From positions 1-64,000 of the forward strand of contig NZ_CAJSLV010000043.1 of assembly GCF_907177275.1 (NCBI RefSeq): DNA of 64,000 nt, given 5' to 3'. Every line of letters begins with the position of its first letter. Position 1 is the first letter of the stretch. The translations under genes and the position numbers were made by a program. The notes under the pieces are model-generated. The model was not told where the DNA came from, ran no database searches, and was given only the letters and a program-made list of their open reading frames with translations. Source of the DNA: Actinacidiphila cocklensis. Its GTDB lineage: Bacteria > Actinomycetota > Actinomycetes > Streptomycetales > Streptomycetaceae. Shown here one piece after another: positions 33,871-41,700 of this stretch.

Positions 33871-34137
33871 TCAGGCGGCGTTGACCGTCGCCGCCGGCTC
33901 GCGCGCCGAGCGCTGCCGCATCGCGCGGCGCTCCCCCTCCGTCGTGCAGCCCCAGATCCCCTCGACCGGCCCCACGTCGATGGCCCACGCCAAGCACTGC
34001 CTCGTCACGGGACAACGGCGGCAGACGGCTTTCGCCTCGTCCGTCTGCAGCACTGCCAGACCACTGTTGATGCCGCCTACAGGGAAGAAGAGATCAGGGT
34101 CTTCGCGTAGGCAGAGGCCCTGTGCGCGCCAATCCAT
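33871..34137 (-). CDS. WhiB-like [4Fe-4S] transcription factor
   Basis: 88 residues. Ligands Cys9, Cys39, Cys42 and Cys48 are in place (VCRRCPVTRQC). It is nearly superimposable on the WhiB protein at 22551-22868 (both DPDLFFP, LQTDEAKAVC, EGIWG). The turn motif reads GIWGCTT instead of the usual GGTT, adding a fifth Cys close to the cluster domain. AGGAGG lies before the ATG. An exact ECF41-type promoter is at 34226-34252. It probably forms or senses through an iron-sulfur cluster and works with a sigma factor; a second copy under the same sigma suggests paired or antagonistic roles. Confidence 0.92.
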   Translation of the reverse strand: MDWRAQGLCLREDPDLFFPVGGINSGLAVLQTDEAKAVCRRCPVTRQCLAWAIDVGPVEGIWGCTTEGERRAMRQRSAREPAATVNAA

Positions 34138-34225
34138 GGAACACCTCCTGGGTATCGCGGGAATACCGCTTCGTCGCGTCGGGAGACGTGAAAAGGCGGT
34201 GAACGTGCCCGCGCTTCACTTCAGA

Positions 34226-34252
34226 GACCGGACGGCCGACGTGGGTGTGACA
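34226..34252 (-). promoter_or_regulatory. ECF41-type promoter of the second WhiB gene
   Basis: Minus strand: TGTCACA, 16 bases, GGTC, exact; 89 bases to the ATG. The surrounding gap (34138-34446, 309 bases) shows no further supportable gene. Confidence 0.82.
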
Positions 34253-34446
34253 CCGGCTTTCGAAACGATGGCCGCTCCGGAACAGACCCGGGTGCTCGCA
34301 GTCACCGGCACCGGAGAACGGACACCAGTGCATCACGCATCCACGGGTGCCTCGGTGGAAAGCGATGTGCGCGAGGCCGCCGGATCAGCTCGGACGAAGC
34401 GGAGTCGTGCTCCATCCGAACGGCCGGCTCGCCGCATCCACGACCG

Positions 34447-35181
34447 TCACTCGCTCGGGTGCGCAAGCCAGTGGTCCTCCAGGGCCTTGGCGACCTCCGC
34501 GGGCCGCTGGAGTACCGTCCAGTGATTGCAGTCCATCTCGATCACCGCGGAGGCGTGCAAGGAGACGCCGAGCTTGCGCCCGAACTCAATCTGGCAGGCG
34601 GGGTCGAGCGCCCCCCAGAAGACCAGGCACGCCGCCGACACGGCGGACAGTCCCGGCTCCCACTCCACCCCCACGGTGAGCGCCGACCGGTACAGCCGGA
34701 GGATCGCGTCCTTCATGGGCTCGTCCACGCGGCTCGACATCTCCCCGGCCAGGTCGCGGGGCACGGCGAAGCCGGCCACCAAGTCGTCGGTGAAGGACTC
34801 CGCTTGCAGTTCGGCCATGTAGCGGTCGCCTTCGACCTGGTCCTGCCATACCTTGGCCAGCGGGTGCCAGACGTAAGAGGAGTGGATCGGCCCGTTGCCT
34901 CCTGCCCAGGTGCGGACCAGATCGGGACGCAGGTAGGCGACGCGGAGGGTGAGGATGCACCCCCAGTCGTGACCGACGAGGTCCACCGGCGCTCCGATCC
35001 GCTCCAAGCGCTGGATGAGCCAGTCCACGTACTCTTCCTTGGTGCAACCGAAACCGGCCGGGCGCACGGCGCCGAAGCCGGGCAGATCCCACGCCTCCAC
35101 GTCGGTCCTGGTCAAGTGCTGCCGCACACCGTCCCACACACGACGGGTGTCAGGAACGCCGTGGATCAGGATCGCAGGCAT
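34447..35181 (-). CDS. Alpha/beta hydrolase, dehalogenase/epoxide-hydrolase type
   Basis: 244 residues. HGVP oxyanion motif at 7-10; nucleophile elbow GHDWGC with Asp72 in place of Ser, the mark of haloalkane-dehalogenase and epoxide-hydrolase branches. A cap region follows, then the acid segment LVFWGALDPAC and a late His in MDCNHWTVLQRP. It would hydrolyse epoxides, haloalkanes or similar electrophiles by an aspartyl-ester mechanism; the substrate is unknown. GAAGGAAGC precedes the ATG. A TGTCACA box lies about 60 bases upstream but points the other way, so regulon membership is not supported. Confidence 0.87.
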   Translation of the reverse strand: MPAILIHGVPDTRRVWDGVRQHLTRTDVEAWDLPGFGAVRPAGFGCTKEEYVDWLIQRLERIGAPVDLVGHDWGCILTLRVAYLRPDLVRTWAGGNGPIHSSYVWHPLAKVWQDQVEGDRYMAELQAESFTDDLVAGFAVPRDLAGEMSSRVDEPMKDAILRLYRSALTVGVEWEPGLSAVSAACLVFWGALDPACQIEFGRKLGVSLHASAVIEMDCNHWTVLQRPAEVAKALEDHWLAHPSE

Positions 35182-35237
35182 GAATTGCTTCCTTCGTCAG
35201 CGGCCGACGCCTCGTGTGCGAAGGCGGGATCACATCC

Positions 35238-35264
35238 TGTCACACTGTTCTTGGCCCGCTCCGT
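35238..35264 (+). promoter_or_regulatory. Orphan TGTCACA element
   Basis: Exact TGTCACA on the plus strand, but the expected -10 position reads CCGT (CGTC occurs at spacing 17) and no plus-strand gene follows. It may be a dead promoter marking the right edge of the regulon. The 224-base gap around it has no gene that I can support. Confidence 0.3.
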
Positions 35265-35405
35265 CGAAGATCGGTGTCCCTCCTGCGGGAGGTCGGCCGG
35301 AGCACCGCCACTGGGCCAGGGCCGACCCGTCCCAGGCCGCGCCGGACAGACGTTCTCCACGAGTTTTCCAGCGGTGCCACAAAGCGGACATTGCCGGATG
35401 CGGTC

Positions 35406-35966
35406 CTAGCGACCGGCCGTCGGGTGCCACTCGCGGCGGAGGAGGCCGAAGACCCAGGAGTCGGAGACGTCGCCGTTGACGACGCAGTCCTCCCGGAGGG
35501 TACCTTCGCGGACGAAGCCGAGCTTCTCCAGGACCCGGGCAGACGCCGCGTTGCGGGTGTCGGTCTCGGCCTGGACGCGGTTCAGGTCCAGGATGTCGAA
35601 CGCCCACCGCAGCACGGCGTGGGCGGTCTCCGTGGCGTAGCCGTGGCCCCACGCGGCGGCGTCGAAGACGTAGCCCAGGGAGGCGCTGCGGTAGTCCGGG
35701 TTCCAGCCGGTCAGGCCGCACCAGCCGATGAACGCGCCGTCGGAGAGGCGGTCGACGGCCACCCGCGCTCCCGTGCCTTCCTCCTCGATCGTCCGGCAAG
35801 CCGTGATGAAGCGCTGGGCGCGGAGTGGTTCGGTCCATGGCGGGGAGTCCCAGTACCGCAGCACGTGGGCGCTGCTGTGGAGCGCGTAGAGCGGCGCCGC
35901 GTCGGCGTCGGTGAACGGCCGCAATCGCAGGCGGGCGGTGTGCAGCTCGGGCGTGGGCAATTCCAT
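35406..35966 (-). CDS. GNAT family N-acetyltransferase (RimJ/RimL-like)
   Basis: 186 residues. Begins LPTPELHTARLRLRPFTDAD, the RimJ-type N-terminal signature. The acetyl-CoA pyrophosphate loop region is SLGYVFDAAAWGHGYATETA (R/Q-x-x-G-x-A type, here GHGYAT), with the C-terminal NAASARVLEKLGFVREGTLR typical of the family. It transfers acetyl groups to an amine, either protein N-termini or a small molecule. The start at 35966 has AGGA nine bases upstream; an ATG nine bases earlier is possible. It stands alone between the ECF41 locus and the MFS gene. Confidence 0.88.
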   Translation of the reverse strand: MELPTPELHTARLRLRPFTDADAAPLYALHSSAHVLRYWDSPPWTEPLRAQRFITACRTIEEEGTGARVAVDRLSDGAFIGWCGLTGWNPDYRSASLGYVFDAAAWGHGYATETAHAVLRWAFDILDLNRVQAETDTRNAASARVLEKLGFVREGTLREDCVVNGDVSDSWVFGLLRREWHPTAGR

Positions 35967-36021
35967 GCGGAGCATCCTGCCGCGTCACGCTCGCCCCCGA
36001 CCATCTACGAGTGCGGCGGAC

Positions 36022-37284
36022 TCACCCGTGCCCGCGCCCTCCGGGGGACAGTTCGAGCTCGCTCGGCGACGTCTGGGCCTGTCGGGGAAGCAGGAGCGGG
36101 GTGGTCAGGATGAGCAGCCCTGCGACCGCGAGAGCGGTGCGCGGGCTTGTGACGTCGGCGAGCAGCCCGGTAAGCGCCGTGAGGACGGCGATGGACGCCT
36201 GCTGGCCGATCGACCAGGCCGACAGGGTGCGGGCGACGAGATGCTTGGGGGTGTGTTCGAGCCGGTAGGTGGCGAGCACCGGGCTGTACAGGCTCATGTT
36301 GACGATGATCGCCAGCTCGACGGCCATCACGGTGACGAGGCCGACGACGCCGGGACGGACGAAGGCCAGGCCGATCAGCCAGACGGCGCGCAGGGTGCCG
36401 ACGGTCCGGAAGACCTGATGCCGGCCGAAGCGGGCCACGACATGGCGGGCCAGCCGCGACCCGATGAGACCGCCGAGGCAGGGGGCGGCGAAGGCGAGGC
36501 CGTACTGCCAGGGCGGGAACCCGAGCCGGCGAAGCAGGAGCACGGCAAGCAGCGGCTCGGTGGCCATGATCAGACCGGCGACGAGCATCTGGTTGAGGTA
36601 GAGCGGCCGCAGACCGGGGTGACCCATGATGTGCCGCCAGCCGTCGAGCAGCGCGCCCGCCCGGACCGGGCTCCTGTCGGTCGCTCGCGGCGTTCGCGGC
36701 GCCTCTTCCCGGCCGCGGATCGCGGTGATCCCCAGCGCGGAGAGCAGGTAGCTGAGCGCGTCGGCCACCACGGTGGTGACCGGCCCGAACAGGCCGATCG
36801 CCGCCCCGCCCAGCGGTGGCCCCACAGCGATGGAGCTCCAGTTCGTGGACTCGAACCGCGCGTTGGCGACGAGCAGGTCGTCCGGCCGGACGAGGGCCTT
36901 GAGGTAGGCGCCGCTGGCCGCGTTGAACGCGATCTTCGCCGCGGCGACCACGGCCGAGACCACAAGCAGCTGGACGAAACCGAGCCGATCGACGGCGTAG
37001 GCGACCGGGATCGTCGCCATGGCCGCGAACCGGGCCACGTCCATCGTGATCATGACCGGGCGCTTGCGCCGGAACTCCACCCACGGAGCGAGCGGCACCG
37101 CGATCAGCGCACCCACCGCAGGCCCCACCGCGGACAGCGCCGACACCTCAGCAGGCCCGGCGTGCAACGCCAGTACAGCGATCAGCGGCAATGCCCCGAA
37201 CCCCAGCCCTGACCCGTACGCGCTCACCGCATACGCCGCCCACAGCCAGCTGAACTGCCGGCCCAACCGCCTCCTGCCCACCAT
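36022..37284 (-). CDS. MFS transporter
   Basis: 420 residues with about twelve hydrophobic helices in two halves. The loop between helices two and three carries the MFS pattern (PLAPWVEFRRKRPVMITMD), and a long basic cytoplasmic loop (REEAPRTPRATDRSPVRAG) separates the halves. It resembles actinobacterial drug-efflux MFS proteins with the MFS_3-like arrangement; the substrate is unknown. The start is chosen at the ATG preceded by GGGGAG; in-frame ATGs upstream are less likely. It is divergent from a LysR regulator across 140 bases containing a palindrome, so LysR control of this exporter is the obvious model. Confidence 0.88.
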   Translation of the reverse strand: MVGRRRLGRQFSWLWAAYAVSAYGSGLGFGALPLIAVLALHAGPAEVSALSAVGPAVGALIAVPLAPWVEFRRKRPVMITMDVARFAAMATIPVAYAVDRLGFVQLLVVSAVVAAAKIAFNAASGAYLKALVRPDDLLVANARFESTNWSSIAVGPPLGGAAIGLFGPVTTVVADALSYLLSALGITAIRGREEAPRTPRATDRSPVRAGALLDGWRHIMGHPGLRPLYLNQMLVAGLIMATEPLLAVLLLRRLGFPPWQYGLAFAAPCLGGLIGSRLARHVVARFGRHQVFRTVGTLRAVWLIGLAFVRPGVVGLVTVMAVELAIIVNMSLYSPVLATYRLEHTPKHLVARTLSAWSIGQQASIAVLTALTGLLADVTSPRTALAVAGLLILTTPLLLPRQAQTSPSELELSPGGRGHG

Positions 37285-37360
37285 GCTCAGCGCGCTCCCC
37301 TTCACGTCCCATTCGAACAAACCGACGTTGGCCAGGGAGAGGTAAGCGGGCAGAACAACA

Positions 37361-37382
37361 GCAGGTCAAACAACTGACCTGC
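37361..37382. promoter_or_regulatory. Palindromic operator between MFS and LysR genes
   Basis: A perfect 22-base palindrome: GCAGGTCA, six bases, TGACCTGC. It lies about 43 bases before the LysR GTG and about 77 bases before the MFS start. Position and symmetry fit a regulator-binding site serving both divergent promoters, although classic LysR boxes are T-N11-A. Confidence 0.65.
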
Positions 37383-37424
37383 CGGCGATCCACAATCATC
37401 GGTTGTTCACTAAGGTGGGTCGGC

Positions 37425-38360
37425 GTGGATCTCGAAGCAGTACGTACCTTCGTCGCCGTCGCGGAAGCGGGCCAGTTCCAGAAAGCCGCCGTCGACCTGT
37501 CGATCACCCAGCAGGCCGTCTCCAAGCGCATCGCCGCGCTGGAGCGCACCCTCGGCGTGCGGCTGTTCACCCGAGCCCCGCGCGGCGCTGAGCTCACCAT
37601 CGACGGGCAGGCGTTCCTGCCCCACGCACGCGAGCTGCTGCGTGTCGCCGAGCGCGCGAGCGCGTCCGTACGCCCCGGCCACCGTCCGCTGCGCGTCGAC
37701 GTGATCGCCTCGCGCAGCGCGCAGTCGGGCCTGATGCGCGGCTTCCACCGCGCACACCCCGAGATCGGCCTCGACGTGATGATGCTCTTCGACATCGAGA
37801 CGGCCGTCACCGCCATCCGCTCCGGCGCGATCGACGCGTCCTTCCGCGCCGTCGCCGCGCCCGGCCAGCCCCTTCCCGAGGACATCGAGTCCGTCCGGGT
37901 GCTCGACGAGCCGCTTCAACTCCTCACCGGCCCCGCCCACGCCCTGGCGAGCGCCCGGTCGGTGACCCTCGCTCAGCTCACCGGGCACCGGATCTGGATG
38001 CCCGGCATCGCCCCCGGCACCGAGTGGGGCGCCTACTACGACGACCTCGTCGCCGAGTTCGGCCTCACCATCGAGGTGACCGGTCCCAACTTCGGCTCCG
38101 ACGCGCTCCTCGACACCATCTCCGACACCCCGGCCCTGGCCACCTTCATGGGCGAGCACAGCCGCCTCATCTGGCCCGCCGACCACGGCCTGCGCCGCAT
38201 TCCGGTGACCGACCCGACGCCCGTCTACCCGCACTCGCTCCTCTGGCACCGCGACAACCCACACCCGGCGCTGGCCACCCTCCGCACCCACCTCGCCGCG
38301 ACGACGGCCGGCCACAGCGCCGCCGGGACCTGGGCACCGGGCTGGGTGATCCCGCGCTGA
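37425..38360 (+). CDS. LysR-family transcriptional regulator
   Basis: 311 residues. The N-terminal winged helix-turn-helix is canonical (FVAVAEAGQFQKAAVDLSIT; QQAVSKRIAALERTLGVRLF). A periplasmic-binding-like effector domain follows (LRVDVIASRSAQSGLMRGFH onwards, including MFDIETAV-like and PLQLLTGPAHALA segments). GTG start; the divergent MFS gene and the shared palindrome suggest it regulates efflux in response to a small ligand. Nothing abnormal in length. Confidence 0.92.
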   Translation: MDLEAVRTFVAVAEAGQFQKAAVDLSITQQAVSKRIAALERTLGVRLFTRAPRGAELTIDGQAFLPHARELLRVAERASASVRPGHRPLRVDVIASRSAQSGLMRGFHRAHPEIGLDVMMLFDIETAVTAIRSGAIDASFRAVAAPGQPLPEDIESVRVLDEPLQLLTGPAHALASARSVTLAQLTGHRIWMPGIAPGTEWGAYYDDLVAEFGLTIEVTGPNFGSDALLDTISDTPALATFMGEHSRLIWPADHGLRRIPVTDPTPVYPHSLLWHRDNPHPALATLRTHLAATTAGHSAAGTWAPGWVIPR

Positions 38361-38737
38361 CCGGCTCACCGGTCTTCCTGGTGGCGGCCACCGCGGAACG
38401 CACCGCGTTCCGACGGGTGGCCGGCACGGGCCGGACCGTCGCCTCACGTGGCGTCGCGGCCTTCTTGTGCTGTCCACCGCGGTGCCCGATCAGGACCCGC
38501 GGCCGCGGGCCTGAGCCCGCGGTGGAAGCGCGGGCTCGCGCAGGAGAGAGGACCTTTCGACCGCCGCACGCCTCGACGTAGGCGAGCAGGACGGCGAGTC
38601 CTGGCACCGCAGGCCGGGTCGACCGCCCCGGCCGGGTGCGGGGTTCGTACGGACCACCGTCGCCGGAGTCGGGCGGCAGGCGGCAGGTGGGGCGGCTCGC
38701 TGAGAGCCCGCCCCACCTGCCGCTTCGGATCGGTGGG
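38361..38737. other. Intergenic region with terminator hairpin
   Basis: 377 bases between the convergent LysR and subtilisin genes. A perfect 16-base stem at 38680-38723 around a 12-base loop lies 14 bases beyond the protease stop and should end that transcript. The remainder is GC-rich with several short inverted repeats and no credible gene. Confidence 0.7.
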
Positions 38738-41700
38738 TCAGTGTCGCAGCTTCAGGCGGTGCAGGCCGCCGGCGACGGTACCGACGTAGAGGTAGCCGCC
38801 GTCCGGACTCGCCGCCAGCGTCGTGGCGTTCAGGTTCTGCAGCCCGTTGGAGATGTTGGCCCAGGTCTGGCCGTTGTCGGTGCTGCGCAGGACACCGCGG
38901 CCGCCCCTGGGCAGGTTGTTCACCAACGACGACGTCGTGGCCGCGTACAGCGCTCCGCCGACCCGGATGATGTCCGAGACGCTCGTCGGGAGCCCTCCGG
39001 TGTCCGCGGTCCTGAAGGACCGCCCGCCGTCGCTGCTCACCCGGACGCCGTCACCGCCGACGAGCAGCCGGCTGCCGTCGATCGCCAGCGCGGAGACGGC
39101 ACCGTCGGCGACCTTGGTGACCGTGGCCCCGCCGTCGTCCGACCGGTAGAGGCCGCTGGTGTTGCCCAGCCACAGGCGGAGCGGGTCGTGCGGGTCGCCG
39201 GCCACGGCGTCGAAGAAGGCGTCATGGTGGAGGGCCTTCCATGTGCTGCCGTTGTCCGCGGTCGCGAACAGGCCCGCGTCGTCGAGGGTCGTGTACCCGA
39301 CGAGCACCCGGTCAGGGTCGGCGGGGTCGATGGTGAGCGACGTCGGGTTCTCCTGGAAGAGCGCCTTCTGCTCCCACGTCGTGCCGCCGTCGTCGCTCCG
39401 GTAGATGTAGAACGTCCCGTCGCCCGAGCCTTCGCGAACCTTCCACACCACCTTGGGGTTCTTGGGCGACACGGCGACCAGCCTGACCGTCTCGCCGAAC
39501 CGTCCCTCGTTGCCCGAGGCACCCCATTCAGCGGCTCCGACCGGCAGTTGGGCGCGCTGGACCCCGTAGGGCGTACCCGCGAGCAGGGTGTTCCCGGTGA
39601 CGGCCAGGTCGTGGACCGTCCCGCCCTGGACCCCGATGCGCCGGTAGCCGGCGGCGGTGCCCCGGTAGAGGCCGGCCGTCTGCTCGGCGATCGTGAACGA
39701 TCCGTCCGCCCAGCGGTCGTAGTCCAGCGGTATCGCACTGGCCGCCGGGTTGGGGATCGGCGACCAGACACGGCCCTCGTTGCGGCCGAGCCAGCTCTCG
39801 CCGGCCGCCGCCAGGAACACGTCGCCGCCGGAGATCCGGAGGCCGTCGCCGATCCAGGGCTGTGCAAGCAGGGTGGACCAGGTGCCTCCGTGGTCGTACG
39901 AGCCGACCACGCCGGTCTGCTGGTCGTAGGCGACGACGGCGGAACCGTCCGCAGTCAGTGCCCTGATGCCGCCGGAGGAACGGTAGACCTGCCGGACCGC
40001 TCCCGGGGTGCCGGAGACGATGCCCGGTCGCACCCAGACGCCGTCCTGGTTCGCAAGGTACAGGTCGTTCCCGCCGACCGCCGCCCACCTGACGTCACCG
40101 GGGACCCCGGTGGGATACCCCGTCCAGGTGTCTCCCGCGTCGGTGCTGACGAGGAGTCCGCCGTCGGTCACCGCGATCAGGGCGCGGGTCTTGTCGTCGG
40201 CGACCAGCGCGGAGATGCGGGTGTTCGGTACGGCGAGTGCCGTCCAGGTACGGCCCCGGTCCTGCGTCCGCAGGACCGTGCCCTGTGTCACCGATCCACC
40301 GCTGACGGCGTACCACCAGCGGTCCGCCCGCTTGGCGTCGATGACGACGGCTCCGCTGCCACCGGACACCGGGAGGCGGTTGAGCTGGGTCCAGGTGGTG
40401 CCGCTGTCGGTGGTGAGCCACGGTCCGGCCTTGCCGCTCTGGGTGACGACGGCCTCCCGGGGCGCGCTGGGGGCGATGGTGAGCTCCCCCGCCTCCGAGT
40501 TGGGGCCGACCGGCTCCCACCGGTCGCTCCGGCTGTCCTGAGGGGTGACCTCGAAGAAGGCTGAGCCGACGAGATGCTGCCCGGTGGTGGCGATGCCGCT
40601 GACCGACACCCGGTACGCCCCTGGGGCGCCGACGGTCACCGCCGCCTCGTACGAGGTACCGCTGTCGGCCACCGCCGGGACGGTGACGGCCTTGCCGTGC
40701 GGCGGGGTGACGACGATGGCCGGCGGTGCGCCGAGCGGGACGGGGCTGCCGACGAACACCGTGGAGTGGCCGTCGCTCGGGTCGGGCGTGGCCTGCACCA
40801 GCATCGGCCGGGCGACCAGCAGGTAGGGGACGGTGATGGCCGGGCCGAGGTCAGGGGTGACGGTGACGTGTCCGCTGACCTCGGCGGCGGCAGCCGGGCG
40901 GGCCGCCTTCAGCGTCACGGTGGCGGTGGCCGTCCCGCCGGGCGCGATGTCGAGGCGCCCGGGGTTGATCGTGGCCGCGCCGCCGGCCGTCAACGTGGCG
41001 GCGAGCCGCCGTGTTCCGGTGTTGTGGAGCGTGACGGTCCTCGTGCCGCCGATGGTCTGCCGGGAGAGGTCCGCGAGCCCGAAGGAGAGCGTCGCCGGTT
41101 CGGCGGTGACCACCGCGCCGGCCGCCGCGGACACGTCGAGCCGCCCGGAGCCCGCGGTGGTCGGTGCGACGCCGTCCAGCGGTTTCGCGGTACCGACCAG
41201 CGCGGACTTCACGTCCTCGGGTGACTCCCCCGGGTGCAGTTGCCGCAGCAGCACCGCCGCGCCGGCCACGTGCGGAGCGGCCATCGACGTACCGGACATG
41301 CGGTACTCGCCGGGCGCGTACAGGCCCTTCGGTACGGTGGAGCGGATCTCCACGCCGGGCGCCACCAGGTCGGGCTTCAGTTCCAGCCGCTGCGAGGGGC
41401 CGCGGGAGGAGAACGACGCGATCTGGTCCGTGGCGTCGGTGCCCCTGACCGTGACGGACGTCCGCCCGCTCGCCAGCCGGGCGCTCAGCTCGGCGCACTG
41501 GCCGTCGTCGACGCCCATGAGGACGATCTTGTCCATGCGCTGGGAGTCGCCGGAGTCCTCGATGCCGGGGGCGTCGGCGGAAACCGTCGCGACTCCCGGC
41601 TCGGCGGCGGTGAACTGGGGGCCGCCCCCGCTGCCGGCCGGAGGGCCGACGAGCAGGGCGAAGGCGCCGCGCTGCTCCGCCTGCCGGGCCAGGTCCACGG

